A stretch of 64,000 nt of DNA. It comes from Staphylococcus cohnii subsp. cohnii. GTDB taxonomy: Bacteria > Bacillota > Bacilli > Staphylococcales > Staphylococcaceae. A program made the translations under genes and the position numbers. Shown one piece after another: positions 47,152 to 57,068 of this stretch; the first letter of the stretch is position 1, and each line of letters starts with the position of its first letter. The notes below the pieces were generated by a model that saw only the letters and a list, made by a program, of their open reading frames with translations, did not search any database and was not told the DNA's origin. The DNA lies in contig NZ_PPQC01000009.1 in assembly GCF_002902365.1 (NCBI RefSeq), positions 62,001 to 126,000 of the forward strand, given 5' to 3'.

Positions 47152-47700
47152 ATGAAACAAAATGCAAAACGCAAAATCATCCGTAATATGATTGCATTAC
47201 TCGAGGTACATCCATTTGAAAATATAACTATCAAAATGTTATGCGCATATAGTGGTATAAATAGGACCACGTTTTATGATTACTTCGTAGATAAATATGA
47301 CCTTTTAGCCACAATACAATCACACCATATTCAAAAATATAAAACACTATTAGAAAATTTATATAAAAGTTCAGAAGAAATTGCAGATGATCACTCTAAG
47401 TTATATCAGTTTTTCAAAATCATTTTACGTTATATTAAACGTCATTATGGTTATTTCCATGCTATTTTAGTCACATATCCCAATCGTGATTTATTTTTTG
47501 AGTATATGCATGCAACGCGGGATACTTATATTAAAATTTTGGACGAATATACCAATGTATTAAACAAAAAACAGTTTGTAATATACGCACTAGGTGGTCA
47601 AATGGGCCTTGTTTATACTTGGATTAAAGAAGGCTGTAATCAATCTGTTAAAGATTTAGCTCAAATTTTATTAGCTAATACAATTAAGTTGAATCGCTAA
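47152..47700 (+). CDS. TetR-family regulator of the efflux pump
   Basis: A 182-residue TetR-type repressor. The HTH is at about residues 20-45 (NITIKMLCAYSGINRTTFYDYF), followed by a helical ligand-binding domain. The ATG at 47152 follows GAAGGATTT; upstream in-frame TTG and ATG codons would run into the operator region. It is divergent from the emrA/emrB-type pair, and the inverted repeat between them is its probable binding site. The inducer is unknown. Confidence 0.87.
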   Translation: MKQNAKRKIIRNMIALLEVHPFENITIKMLCAYSGINRTTFYDYFVDKYDLLATIQSHHIQKYKTLLENLYKSSEEIADDHSKLYQFFKIILRYIKRHYGYFHAILVTYPNRDLFFEYMHATRDTYIKILDEYTNVLNKKQFVIYALGGQMGLVYTWIKEGCNQSVKDLAQILLANTIKLNR

Positions 47701-47730
47701 CTAATTTCTTAATAAATCATCTAATTAAAA

Positions 47731-47772
47731 AGACTACTAAATTTCTACAAAAAAATAGAAATTTAGCAGTCT
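47731..47772 (+). terminator. terminator of the TetR gene
   Basis: AGACTACTAAATTTCTA (47731-47747) pairs with TAGAAATTTAGCAGTCT (47756-47772) with one mismatch. It shares the TTTCTA/TAGAAA core with the dispersed palindrome copies. Confidence 0.75.
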
Positions 47773-47903
47773 AATTTATTTAAATGAATATATTGTCACA
47801 CCTTCTTCACTGGGGGCTAAAGTTGAATTAACTTTAAGTATTTGGGCTGAAGCTCATGCATCAGCTACTGTCAATGTAGCACCAAGATTTTACGCATATG
47901 CGC

Positions 47904-49112
47904 TTATGCTCGTTTCCTCGTTCTAAACACAAAGTAACTCATCACTTGTAGCAATATTAATAACAGACCCGCGATTATGATAATTGTGACATAAGGCACA
48001 TAATTTCCTTCTCCCATTAAACCTACGAGCGGTGAGACCACCCCTCCTAATAAGTATTGCACAAGTCCAAGCAAACTCGATGCACTCCCATTACCTCCAG
48101 TACGTTCATCCATCGCAATAGAAAAACCAAGTGTTGCTACACCAGTAACTGGTGCAACAAGAATGATAAAACCTAAGAATAAAATCCATATTGAAAAATG
48201 GTTTAATAAAGTAATCGTTACACTTAAAATTCCTACTAATTGAATCAATGTCAAAATTCGTAATAATGTTTGTCGATTGATATAATCAACGAACTTACCA
48301 GTCAATTGACTTGAAACAATAAGACTAATGCCAATAACTGCAAACATAATACTAAATTGTTGTGGAGACATGCCATATATATGTTGCGTAATGAATGGAG
48401 AAGCTGAAATATAACTAAACAAAATAATAAATGTAACACCTTGAATCAACATTGGTAATACAAAACGTGGCGTTACTAATAATTGTTTAAAATTCTTAAA
48501 TATAATTGCTATATGAGGACTATCCCTTTGTTCTATAGTTAATGATTCTGGTACTTTAAACATAGTTCCCAAAAACATAAGTATCCCAAATAAAGTTAGT
48601 ATGACAAAAACCATATGCCAAGTGGAAAATGATAAGATCACGCCACCTAAAGCAGGTGCTAACACAGGCGCCACACCATTGACTAACATAAGTAAAGCTA
48701 AAAATTTTGTTAATTGTTTGCCACTGTATAAATCGCTTGAAATCGCTCTAGAAATAACTGCACCTGCGCCTCCACAAAAACCTTGTACAAACCTTAAAAT
48801 GATCATCCACCATATATTGTCTACAAAAATAATACCTAAACTTGCTAATGTAAATAACAACATCGCAATCATTAGGGGTTGTTTACGCCCTATTGAATCA
48901 GAAAAAGGACCCGTAAATAAATTCCCAACGGCTAAACCAATCATAAATAAAGATAAAGTTAATTGTGAAGTTGAAGTTGTTGTATTAAAATCAGACTGAA
49001 TTTGAGGTAAACCAGGTAAAAACATATCAATCGATAAGGCACCAATCGCAGTTAGCGCACCTAGAATTACAATAAAAATAATTGATTGCTTTTGTTGTTG
49101 ATTATCTACCAT
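47904..49112 (-). CDS. tcaB: Bcr/CflA-family MFS drug transporter TcaB
   Basis: A 402-residue, 12-span exporter of the Bcr/CflA (DHA1) family. Landmarks are LSIDMFLPGLPQIQSDF, GNLFTGPFSDSIGRKQPL (motif A) and RFVQGFCGGAGAVISRAI. Its place beside tcaA and tcaR matches the S. aureus tca locus, where the gene is tcaB; that locus affects teicoplanin susceptibility and biofilm control. Relatives export bicyclomycin, sulfonamides or chloramphenicol; the substrate here is open. Ribosome site AAGGAGT. 268 bases and a hairpin separate it from tcaA. Confidence 0.86.
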   Translation of the reverse strand: MVDNQQQKQSIIFIVILGALTAIGALSIDMFLPGLPQIQSDFNTTTSTSQLTLSLFMIGLAVGNLFTGPFSDSIGRKQPLMIAMLLFTLASLGIIFVDNIWWMIILRFVQGFCGGAGAVISRAISSDLYSGKQLTKFLALLMLVNGVAPVLAPALGGVILSFSTWHMVFVILTLFGILMFLGTMFKVPESLTIEQRDSPHIAIIFKNFKQLLVTPRFVLPMLIQGVTFIILFSYISASPFITQHIYGMSPQQFSIMFAVIGISLIVSSQLTGKFVDYINRQTLLRILTLIQLVGILSVTITLLNHFSIWILFLGFIILVAPVTGVATLGFSIAMDERTGGNGSASSLLGLVQYLLGGVVSPLVGLMGEGNYVPYVTIIIIAGLLLILLQVMSYFVFRTRKRA

Positions 49113-49252
49113 TTTATAACTCCTTCAAAAATTACTTAAAATATCCAATTCGTCGATATCGACACTTGTTAATGTATTGCTAACTAACTTATTACAAATT
49201 ACTAATTAATAAGCATTATTACTATTATAGCTTTAGCTCAAAAACAAAGAAA

Positions 49253-49288
49253 GTGTCAATTTCTATTAACTATTATAGAAATTGACAC
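49253..49288 (-). terminator. terminator after tcaA, dispersed palindrome copy
   Basis: GTGTCAATTTCTA (49253-49265) pairs exactly with TAGAAATTGACAC (49276-49288). The minus strand continues TTTCTTTGTTTTT. The core and loop closely match the hairpin at 44408-44456. Confidence 0.75.
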
Positions 49289-49380
49289 CTATTCATGAGT
49301 CAGCGTTGGCTTATTTTCAGATTACTCTGCTTATCCACTACTACATATATTATAGTGCTAATAGCAAACATACCTTTACA

Positions 49381-50769
49381 TTACTCTTCCGAATATTTCA
49401 CAACTTTAAGGTTACTGGCATCATCATCGCCTTCAAGTTGGTAATTCACTTCACCATATTGTCCGTTTTCTTTGACAGTCTGAGCAGTAATATAATATGT
49501 TTCGCCCTGTCTCACAATTTCAGTAATTTGTGGCTGAGGTAAATAAAAAATAGCATTTTCTTTCACATTATTTTTTATAGATTTATAGTTATTGGTATTT
49601 TTTTTCAAATAAGATGAAACTAAATTAAAGTTACTTTGACTGTGTGCATTATTCATTGCAGCCGTATAATTACCGAAAAAACGAACCACCTTATTTCTAA
49701 AGCTATTTTCTTCTTTTTCTTTTTTATCTACATAGTCTTGAATTTCATCACTATCAAAGTTTAATGTTACATATGTTTTATCTTTCAAGTTATCCGTTTT
49801 AACAGTCGTTTCGGCTGATTTAAATGTCTTTTTCTTCGCTTCTCCTTCAGCAGAAACTGTTAATTCTTGTGTTTTAGGATATGGCCCTATTTCTTTATTA
49901 TTCGTATAGTCATATGTTTTATCATTCACTTTCACTTTAACAGTATCTTTATCTATTTCTGATGCACCTTTCAAATCTAAAACGATATAAGCTTCATTAA
50001 AATCTTCAGATACATCAACTGTCTCATGATTACTATTATTAAAATTAAATTTGAGTTCACCGCTAAACTGTCCGTTAGCCATCTCTTTTTTAGATTCTAT
50101 GACATAATCACCTGGTATAAATTCACCGATTACTGTCGTCTTATTCTTTTGTGCATTTACTGTTCTTTGTTTATCATTTGCTTTGAATTTGTAAGTTGTA
50201 TCGTACTTAGGCTTTACAATCGCTTCTTTTGTAGGGGCTGTAAAACTCATATTATCAAATATTAAGTAACGTCGCCCATTTTTACTGATACGCAAAACTT
50301 TTTCACCATTTTTGGCTGTTACAAAGTCTTCCTCACTCGTCTCATTATTATTTAAAGAAGCTATTTTTTGTTTAATATCTTTTGTATATTGTTTCATGCC
50401 AACTTCTTTTTTTATATATTTAATATAAGCTTTAGCCTCATTTTCATCCACACTATTATTTTGTGTGCTTAATAAGGTTGATAATTTTTGAGTATCATTA
50501 TTATCTACAGCATTAATTAATATTTCCGATTGTGCTTCCGGAGAATTAAAATTTTTCAATAAGATAAATATAATCACCAGTAGAATAATGATAAAAGCTG
50601 CAATACCCCAGGGAATAATTTTCCTTGCTTTGTTATTAACAGTTTTTTTGTTTTCTTTTGAAGTTCGAGTCATTTTTTCGTTACTTGTCGACTCTATACG
50701 ATAGCCACAATGACTACATCTTCGTTGTCCTATCCTTATATTTCCCCCACATTTAGGGCACTTTTGCAT
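49381..50769 (-). CDS. tcaA: zinc-ribbon membrane protein TcaA
   Basis: A 462-residue membrane-anchored protein. The N-terminus is a zinc ribbon (Cys4, Cys7, Cys18, Cys21 in CPKCG and CSHCG), then a basic linker, one span at about 52-72, and a large extracytoplasmic part with strand-rich repeats (TVIGEFIPGDYVIESKKEMA, VTAKNGEKVLRISKNG). This is the TcaA layout. In S. aureus TcaA loss raises teicoplanin resistance, and it is linked to cell-wall stress and teichoic acid retention. Flanked by tcaB and tcaR. Hydrophilic Lys/Asn/Asp-rich stretches are normal for the family. Confidence 0.9.
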   Translation of the reverse strand: MQKCPKCGGNIRIGQRRCSHCGYRIESTSNEKMTRTSKENKKTVNNKARKIIPWGIAAFIIILLVIIFILLKNFNSPEAQSEILINAVDNNDTQKLSTLLSTQNNSVDENEAKAYIKYIKKEVGMKQYTKDIKQKIASLNNNETSEEDFVTAKNGEKVLRISKNGRRYLIFDNMSFTAPTKEAIVKPKYDTTYKFKANDKQRTVNAQKNKTTVIGEFIPGDYVIESKKEMANGQFSGELKFNFNNSNHETVDVSEDFNEAYIVLDLKGASEIDKDTVKVKVNDKTYDYTNNKEIGPYPKTQELTVSAEGEAKKKTFKSAETTVKTDNLKDKTYVTLNFDSDEIQDYVDKKEKEENSFRNKVVRFFGNYTAAMNNAHSQSNFNLVSSYLKKNTNNYKSIKNNVKENAIFYLPQPQITEIVRQGETYYITAQTVKENGQYGEVNYQLEGDDDASNLKVVKYSEE

Positions 50770-51134
50770 TTTATCACCACGCTCAGTCCTTATTTTTTAC
50801 ATTATTCCGTTATTTTAACATAATATATTTATAAACTATATGGCTTTATCAAGCCATTTCCACCAATTTTTTGTAATGTTTTAATTAAGTGAAATTTATT
50901 TTTACGCTACCTTATTTCTATTATATGTATATAAATCAGTAAAAGATATACATCATTAGTCCAATGTCTTCTTATATCTTCTATGATTTTTTCTTTCATC
51001 TTATATAGCTTAAGCTTTTAATTATGCACTTCAAATGAATCATTTTAACTTGGGTACGTCATTCCGGTTGTTGAAGCATGATTTTAATTAAATGTATTTA
51101 GCTTTGCTTTTAAATACTTTCATTGCTTATACTA
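50770..51134. other. 365-base gap between tcaA and tcaR
   Basis: A+T-rich. It contains a small hairpin (ATGGCTT-TATC-AAGCCAT, 50840-50857) without a clear T tract. It probably carries the tcaA promoter; I see no open frame with a ribosome site. Confidence 0.45.
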
Positions 51135-51599
51135 TTAAATACTGTGCTTCAAATTGAAATTTTTTAATCTTTGGTCAATAATTTCTAAAACATAACGTGC
51201 TTGTTCGATTTGTTCATCAGACAAGTCGTGTAAAATATCACTGACAATCGTATTGATAATTTCCTTACTTTGTTTATTAAATTGTTTGCCTCTTTCTGTT
51301 AATTTAATATATTTTAATCTTTGATCTGTATTTTCTTCTGCTTTCTCCCATTGAACTACTTCTGCTTGTATTAATTTTTTGATTCTCCGGCTAACGGCAG
51401 CTTTATTTACGCCTTGTCTTTCAGTTATTTCAGTTAGCGTCATGGTTTTTTCGTTTTCTAACATTAATATAACATTGGCCTGCTCTTTTGATACGTTATA
51501 GTCTTCTCTTAATTCTTTTAACAATTTAGCTAACAAAGTATTCACATCATTTATAAATTCACCCATAAAATCAATATGACTACTTAAATTTTTAACCAT
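51135..51599 (-). CDS. tcaR: MarR-family regulator TcaR
   Basis: A 154-residue MarR-type regulator. The winged helix is at about residues 35-100: LTEITERQGVNKAAVSRRIKKLI (recognition helix) and ENTDQRLKYIKLTERGK (wing). Terminal helices form the dimer interface (FINDVNTLLAKLLKELR, EIIDQRLKNF). The ATG at 51599 fits the family start (MVKNLSSHIDFM); an in-frame GTG at 51611 lies in the ribosome site. In S. aureus TcaR represses ica and affects sarS and tca genes. It heads the tca locus. Confidence 0.92.
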   Translation of the reverse strand: MVKNLSSHIDFMGEFINDVNTLLAKLLKELREDYNVSKEQANVILMLENEKTMTLTEITERQGVNKAAVSRRIKKLIQAEVVQWEKAEENTDQRLKYIKLTERGKQFNKQSKEIINTIVSDILHDLSDEQIEQARYVLEIIDQRLKNFNLKHSI

Positions 51600-51821
51600 A
51601 ACTTCTCGCACCTCTACTATTCTAGCTCACATAAGTAAACGTTATTTTTTTATATTATGTTAATAATATCAATATTCGAGATGGTATAAAAGCAGAAATT
51701 TGTATTCACTGCGTTTTTAATTGTTAAATCTAGCAAAATTACAAAATACAATACCATTAAAATTTGATTAATTTTAATAATTGCTCTACATTTAAAATAT
51801 TATAAACTTTCGGGGTGAACC

Positions 51822-52793
51822 ATGTATACGTTGTCTTTAATTATAAGTTTAATTATTTTATGTGGTTTTATTGCTATGATTAAAAATTTCAAATTCACTA
51901 CTAATTTAACTTTTTTTGTAATTCAAATTATTTTAGGTTACTTTGTAATCATCTTACATGTAGGTAAGTTATCTTTGCCTATGCCACTCATATTCACTAT
52001 GTTTGTTGGCGTGTTGTTAATACACATCAAACATCATCATTTATTTAAACATAGATTAAGCGCACTTTTTTTGCGCCGTTTGTATGCTATTGCATATAGA
52101 GTATTACTGTTTATGATTGCTTGTGCTTATATTAGTCTAATACCTGTAGGTATCAATGTGATTTTTTATTGGTTAGCTGCTATTGCATTTAGTGCATGTT
52201 TCACCTTCATTTGTTATGCGCTTTGCACATCTGCATTTTCAAATGTTACATACAAAGAAGACTTTGATGTCATATTGGTATTAGGCGCAGGTATTTTTAC
52301 TGATCAAGTAACACCTATGCTAGCTAAAAGATTAAACAAAGCTATAGCATTACACCATTTAAATCCAAATGCTCGACTCATTGTAAGTGGTGGACAAGGT
52401 CCTGACGAACCAATTTCAGAGGCCTTGGCTATGTATCGATACTTAGTCCAAAGAAATATTAATCCTTCAATGATAGTACTTGAAGACCAGTCTACGAGCA
52501 CTTTAGAAAACCTTAAATATACAAAAGTGCTCATTCAACAATTATATAGATATGAACCAAGTATCCTATGTGTCACAAGTCAATTTCATATTATGCGCGC
52601 TTTAAGGTTTGGACAAAAATTAAACCTCAACTTAAAAGGTGTCGGCAGTCATACACCTTATCATTTCTTTGAAATTGCATTAATTAGGGATTTTTTAGCA
52701 ATCATGTACCAATATAAGCTTTTACTAACTTGTTACTTTGTAGTGTTATTTTGGGCAAGTATGATGGCGTTGTGGCATATTCCATCCATTTAA
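51822..52793 (+). CDS. YdcF/SanA-like DUF218 membrane protein
   Basis: A 323-residue protein with an N-terminal membrane part (about six spans, residues 1-145), then a DUF218 domain (about 150-290) and a C-terminal span (301-318). The DUF218 signatures are FDVILVLGAGIFTD, NARLIVSGGQGPDEPISEA, VLEDQSTSTLENL and CVTSQFHIMRA. DUF218 proteins of the SanA/ElyC type act in envelope polymer metabolism, but the reaction is not settled. Ribosome site CGGGGTGA. Single gene with its own terminator. Confidence 0.82.
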   Translation: MYTLSLIISLIILCGFIAMIKNFKFTTNLTFFVIQIILGYFVIILHVGKLSLPMPLIFTMFVGVLLIHIKHHHLFKHRLSALFLRRLYAIAYRVLLFMIACAYISLIPVGINVIFYWLAAIAFSACFTFICYALCTSAFSNVTYKEDFDVILVLGAGIFTDQVTPMLAKRLNKAIALHHLNPNARLIVSGGQGPDEPISEALAMYRYLVQRNINPSMIVLEDQSTSTLENLKYTKVLIQQLYRYEPSILCVTSQFHIMRALRFGQKLNLNLKGVGSHTPYHFFEIALIRDFLAIMYQYKLLLTCYFVVLFWASMMALWHIPSI

Positions 52794-52862
52794 AGCCACT
52801 ATACACAAAATAATTTGTGCATCCTATTTACAATAGAATATAGTGTTTTCTTCATAGAAAAA

Positions 52863-52908
52863 GAGTGGGACAGAAGTCTAATTTTATTAAAAGATTTCTG
52901 TCCCACTC
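52863..52908. terminator. GTGGGACAGAA-type staphylococcal hairpin terminator
   Basis: GAGTGGGACAGAA (52863-52875) and TTCTGTCCCACTC (52896-52908) are exact complements around a 20-base loop, between the convergent DUF218 and hrtA genes. This GGGACAGAA hairpin type is a familiar dispersed element of staphylococcal genomes. Confidence 0.85.
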
Positions 52909-52953
52909 CATTGATTTAGGAATCATAATTATATTACGGCTCATTTAATTATA

Positions 52954-53622
52954 CTATTGATCAACGATGACACCATCATCTAATTCGATGACTCTATCAG
53001 CATAATCAAATAGTCTTTTATCGTGCGTTATCATAATACCAATCATATTTTTACTTTGAATTTGATTTTTAATCATATCTATCACTTCTGTGGCACGTTC
53101 AGCGTCTAAACTTGCAGTTGGTTCGTCAGCTAAGATTATTTTCGGATGATTCATCAATGATCTCATGATGGCAACACGTTGCTTTTGTCCGCCTGAAAGT
53201 GTGTGTGGAAATACGTTGAGCTGTTCTGCTAAACCGATTTGTGTTAATAGTTTTTCTGATCTATCAGTGGCTTCTTTTTTAGACATACCTGCTTCTTTAC
53301 CTATTGTTGTTAACTGATCTTTAACTTTTAAATAAGGTACTAAGTGTGAAGATTGAAATATAAATCCAATTTCATTTAGTCTTAGCTCAGAAGCTTTTTT
53401 ATCACTATCATATAAATGCTCACCATTATATAATATTTCACCACCACTTTGTGACAATAGCCCACCTAAAATAGTTAAAAGCGTTGTTTTACCTGAGCCT
53501 GAAGCACCGTTTAAAATTACAAATTCTCCTTCATTCACTTCAAAATTAATCCCTTTTAAAACTTTAGTTTCGGAAGAACCTTTCCCAAAGGATTTTTTTA
53601 TATCTTTAACTTGTAAACTCAT
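52954..53622 (-). CDS. hrtA: haem exporter ATPase HrtA
   Basis: ATP-binding subunit of the HrtAB haem-stress exporter, 222 residues, MacB/LolD type. Walker [10 protein letters not shown] is near residues 39-47, the signature is LSGGQKQR, Walker [10 protein letters not shown], and the H-loop is in MITHDKR. Its ATG overlaps the hrtB stop by one base (TAATG). It is divergent from hssR/hssS as in S. aureus, and the HssR direct repeat lies before hrtB. HrtAB removes haem from the membrane when haem is in excess. Confidence 0.93.
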   Translation of the reverse strand: MSLQVKDIKKSFGKGSSETKVLKGINFEVNEGEFVILNGASGSGKTTLLTILGGLLSQSGGEILYNGEHLYDSDKKASELRLNEIGFIFQSSHLVPYLKVKDQLTTIGKEAGMSKKEATDRSEKLLTQIGLAEQLNVFPHTLSGGQKQRVAIMRSLMNHPKIILADEPTASLDAERATEVIDMIKNQIQSKNMIGIMITHDKRLFDYADRVIELDDGVIVDQ

Positions 53623-54674
53623 TATTCTCCACCTCCGATAGCTTCAATAGGGTCTACTTTAAATAATTTAATAAATGATAGTGCTGCGCCAACAATTGCA
53701 ACAACGATGAAAATGCCTACGACTAATAATATATTCGCAACAGTTACGTGGAAAGGCATAGAAATTGGCATTATTAATGATAAACCACTAATTAATGCAA
53801 CAGCAATTATCACTGCAACCATTGTAGTTATTAATATTTGTAATACTAAAGCACTTAGTAAATGTCTTGTTTTGATACCAATTGCTTTTAAAATACCAAT
53901 TTCTGGAATTTTTTGTATCGTCATAACATAGAAGAATGCACTGAGAACTATAGCAGAAATGACAAACAAGCTAACTATCATCATATTAAGTGGTGCTTGT
54001 TCTGCTTGATAACTCGGTATTTCATTCGTGATGTCGTCTTCCGTAAATACATCGATACCATTAATATCTTCTAATTTATTTATCTGTTTTTGTGACATAT
54101 CTTGAACTGGATAAACGGTACTTACATTTTTATTCAATTTATCAAATCCGCTATTATTCATCATAACCACTGAACTATGAGCATACATTGTGTCATCCAA
54201 AATACCTGATACTTTTAACGTTTCACCGTCTTTAATTTTAATGTTGTCTCCAACATCTACCCCACTTGCAGTTAATTTACTATTAATTGCAACTTCATTG
54301 TCTTTTTTAGGATAATGTCCTTCTGACAATTCTGGTTTTTCATTTTTCACTGTATTCGTCATAACAACATCTTCTTCATCTTTATCAATTTTCAAAGTTT
54401 GAGATGCTATTTTTAAAGGTGACTGTCCACTAATATCTTCAATTTTCTCTTGCTGTTCTGGTTTAATAATTGATTTTTCGATTTGTGGTGTTTTGTTATT
54501 TTGCATCACATATTTTTCTGACTTCATATTATCTAACATAGAAATATTTTCTCTTGCTAAACCTTGTGCCAACCCACTAATAAATAAAACCATAACACCT
54601 AATAACAATATAATTAACATGATTAATATATAACGAAATTTATAATATTTTATCTCTTGCCATGCCAATTTCAT
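53622..54674 (-). CDS. hrtB: haem exporter permease HrtB
   Basis: Membrane subunit of HrtAB, 350 residues. One N-terminal span (about 13-35), an extracytoplasmic MacB-type domain (about 40-225), and three C-terminal spans in an FtsX fold, with the conserved [15 protein letters not shown] coupling segment. It is the first gene of the operon. Upstream lies the direct repeat read by HssR. Ribosome site AAAGGGAGT. Confidence 0.92.
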   Translation of the reverse strand: MKLAWQEIKYYKFRYILIMLIILLLGVMVLFISGLAQGLARENISMLDNMKSEKYVMQNNKTPQIEKSIIKPEQQEKIEDISGQSPLKIASQTLKIDKDEEDVVMTNTVKNEKPELSEGHYPKKDNEVAINSKLTASGVDVGDNIKIKDGETLKVSGILDDTMYAHSSVVMMNNSGFDKLNKNVSTVYPVQDMSQKQINKLEDINGIDVFTEDDITNEIPSYQAEQAPLNMMIVSLFVISAIVLSAFFYVMTIQKIPEIGILKAIGIKTRHLLSALVLQILITTMVAVIIAVALISGLSLIMPISMPFHVTVANILLVVGIFIVVAIVGAALSFIKLFKVDPIEAIGGGE

Positions 54675-54721
54675 AGTGTTTCACTCCCTTTCAAGAACTT
54701 ATATTTAAAGTTTAAGGTCTT

Positions 54722-54741
54722 TATATGAACTCAATATGAAC
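54722..54741 (-). promoter_or_regulatory. HssR direct-repeat operator of hrtBA
   Basis: On the minus strand GTTCATATT-GA-GTTCATATA, a direct repeat of nine bases with a two-base spacer and one difference at the end. It matches the HssR binding repeat described for the S. aureus hrtAB promoter and sits between hrtB and hssR. Confidence 0.88.
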
Positions 54742-54829
54742 TATGATTAACTTTTTAAATTATTTCCTATTTGTTAAGTTAAATTTTTCCATATATAATG
54801 TCTGTAAAATGATTAAGGAGATTTTGAGC

Positions 54830-55504
54830 ATGACAACTTGTTTAATTGTCGATGATGACAGTAAAATTTTAGAATATGTTTCAAATTATATTTCACGAGA
54901 AGGACTAGATGTTGTGACACAATCAAGTGCTGAAAACGCACTGTCGTATTTAGATACACATCAGGTTGATATTGCTATCGTCGATGTAATGATGCCTGGC
55001 ATGAGTGGTTTTGAACTATGTAAAGTTTTAAAAGAAGATTTTGAAATGCCTGTCATTATGTTAACAGCAAGAGACGCACTTAGTGATAAGGAACAAGCCT
55101 ATTTAACTGGTACAGACGATTATGTTACTAAGCCATTTGAAGTAAAAGAGCTTATCTTTAGAATAAAAGCAGTATTAAAACGGTATAATATAAATGCTAA
55201 TAATGAATTGAAAGTTGGAAATCTCACGCTCAATCAAGCTTATTTAGAACTTCAATCTTCTACTAAATCAATGAACTTACCAAATAAAGAGTTTCAACTC
55301 TTATTCTTACTTGCTTCACATCCAAAACAAGTATTTAACCGTGACGATTTGATTGAAAAAATTTGGGGCTTTGACTATGAAGGTGATGAACGGACTGTTG
55401 ACGTACACATTAAACGTTTGAGAAAGCGATTGTCAAAGTTAGGAGCTACGATTACGATTCATACAGTACGTGGCTTAGGATACAAGGTTGATGACAATGT
55501 TTAA
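54830..55504 (+). CDS. hssR: haem-sensing response regulator HssR
   Basis: OmpR-type response regulator of 224 residues. The receiver domain has the acidic triad VDDD near the start, the phospho-accepting Asp in IAIVDVMMPGMSG and the lysine in VTKPFE. The DNA-binding winged helix is at about 130-222 (DERTVDVHIKRLRKRL). The ATG at 54830 (MTTCLIVDDD) follows AAGGAG; the longer in-frame extension has no family counterpart. hssS overlaps its end by eight bases. Activated HssR drives hrtBA through the direct repeat. Confidence 0.94.
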   Translation: MTTCLIVDDDSKILEYVSNYISREGLDVVTQSSAENALSYLDTHQVDIAIVDVMMPGMSGFELCKVLKEDFEMPVIMLTARDALSDKEQAYLTGTDDYVTKPFEVKELIFRIKAVLKRYNINANNELKVGNLTLNQAYLELQSSTKSMNLPNKEFQLLFLLASHPKQVFNRDDLIEKIWGFDYEGDERTVDVHIKRLRKRLSKLGATITIHTVRGLGYKVDDNV

Positions 55505-56861
55505 ATCACTATATTCACGTATTGCTATTTATAATGTCGTCATTTTACTATCGAGTGCATTGCTTAGTTTTCTATTAACTAACATTATTTATCACAATCA
55601 TTTAAAAGAGAATAATGATGCAAAAATAATGAGAACATTAAAAGATGCTATTTCCTATGAAAAAGAATCTAAGATACAAATGCCAAAACCCTTTTTCAAA
55701 CATCTTGGACAAATGAATTATCAAGTGATGACCGTCTCAGAAAATGGCAAAAAGTCTTATTATGGCACTGCATTTAGAAAAGATAATGTTGACTCTAAAA
55801 ACATTAAATCTGTGTTAAATGGCCATGATTATCATGGGATAAGAAATTTGCCCTACAACCCTTTTATCACTGGATTTTTTGAAAATACTACTCAAAATAC
55901 TGTGGGTGTGCAATTTCAATCCAATGGTCAAAATTATGCTGTTTTTATGAGACCAGACATCGGAAAAACTTTTAGTGAATTTAGAATTTTCTTAGTCATA
56001 TTAATTACACTCTTATTAGTCATCTCAATCATTTGGGTTATTTCTTCAACTTATATGATTATTAAACCGATACAACAGTTAAAACAAGCGACTGAAAGGT
56101 TAATGGAAGGCAATTTTGATGTACCGATAGACATTAAACGTAATGATGAATTTGGCACATTACAATATCGATTTGATAAAATGAGACTCTCTTTAAAACA
56201 AGTCGATGACATGAGACAGCACTTTGTTCAAAATGTTTCACATGAGATCAAAACACCATTAACACATATTCATCATTTACTTGATCAATTAAAATTCGCT
56301 AAAGACGCAACAGCTCGTGAACAATATATCGATGAAATATACCAAATTACAACACAGCTTAGTGAATTAACCAAAGAACTTTTATTATTATCAGAAATTG
56401 ATAATGGCGAACATCTAGAATTAACTGACAACATCGAACTTAATAAACTGATTAAACAGATTATACGCCATGAACAATTTGCGACGAATCAAAAAGATTT
56501 AATCATTATGTCTGATTTAGCTAATGTATCTATAATTGGGAATGAGCGCTTACTAAATCAAGCTTTTCAAAACTTAATAACGAACCCGATCAAATATTCT
56601 GAACAAGGGGGTACAATTGATATTACACTCACACATGATACCGATCAAATTCATTTTAATATCACTGATGATGGTCAAGGCATGACACCAGAAACCCAAT
56701 CTCGTCTATTTGAGCGTTTCTATAAAGCAAGCAATCATGATAATAGCAATGGCTTAGGCTTAGCTATTGCGAAAGCAATTTTTGAATTACACAATGGTAC
56801 AATTGAAGTAGCAAGTACGAAATATGAAGGTACGACATTCACTGTTACCATCCATAAATAA
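55497..56861 (+). CDS. hssS: haem-sensing histidine kinase HssS
   Basis: Membrane sensor kinase of 454 residues starting at the ATG at 55497 (MFKSLYSR); two in-frame codons upstream lie in the hssR end. Two spans (about 9-29 and 163-183) enclose a 130-residue sensor domain. A HAMP linker (IKPIQQLKQATERLMEGNFDVP) precedes the H-box NVSHEIKTPLTH, and the ATPase shows FQNLITNPIKYS (N box), DDGQGM and GLGLAIAKAI. It signals haem excess to HssR. Confidence 0.93.
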   Translation: MFKSLYSRIAIYNVVILLSSALLSFLLTNIIYHNHLKENNDAKIMRTLKDAISYEKESKIQMPKPFFKHLGQMNYQVMTVSENGKKSYYGTAFRKDNVDSKNIKSVLNGHDYHGIRNLPYNPFITGFFENTTQNTVGVQFQSNGQNYAVFMRPDIGKTFSEFRIFLVILITLLLVISIIWVISSTYMIIKPIQQLKQATERLMEGNFDVPIDIKRNDEFGTLQYRFDKMRLSLKQVDDMRQHFVQNVSHEIKTPLTHIHHLLDQLKFAKDATAREQYIDEIYQITTQLSELTKELLLLSEIDNGEHLELTDNIELNKLIKQIIRHEQFATNQKDLIIMSDLANVSIIGNERLLNQAFQNLITNPIKYSEQGGTIDITLTHDTDQIHFNITDDGQGMTPETQSRLFERFYKASNHDNSNGLGLAIAKAIFELHNGTIEVASTKYEGTTFTVTIHK

Positions 56862-56973
56862 TAATGTAACAAGTGAGTTGATACCTATGAATTTTATGAG
56901 TTAAAGCTCATAACAGGCTACAATATTTTCTAGCAAACATACACAATTAAAACCTTGAGATTTTAAATACAAA

Positions 56974-57003
56974 AAAGCGCTAATCCTTTGTGGATTAGCG
57001 CTC
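56974..57003 (-). terminator. terminator of mqo
   Basis: AGCGCTAATCC and GGATTAGCGCT pair exactly around a five-base loop. The minus strand then reads TTTTTTGTATTT. Confidence 0.9.
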
Positions 57004-57068
57004 TTACTTTGACTATGGCTATTTATCTCCCAAGCTTCTCATTTGTTAAAATGAGTGTACTATATCTA

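Noticed and set aside
50840..50857. Terminator after tcaR
   Set aside because: The hairpin ATGGCTT/AAGCCAT is short and is not followed by a T tract on the minus strand.
54743..54829. N-terminal extension of HssR
   Set aside because: It overlaps the promoter/operator region, lacks a ribosome site, and response regulators begin a few residues before the VDDD motif.
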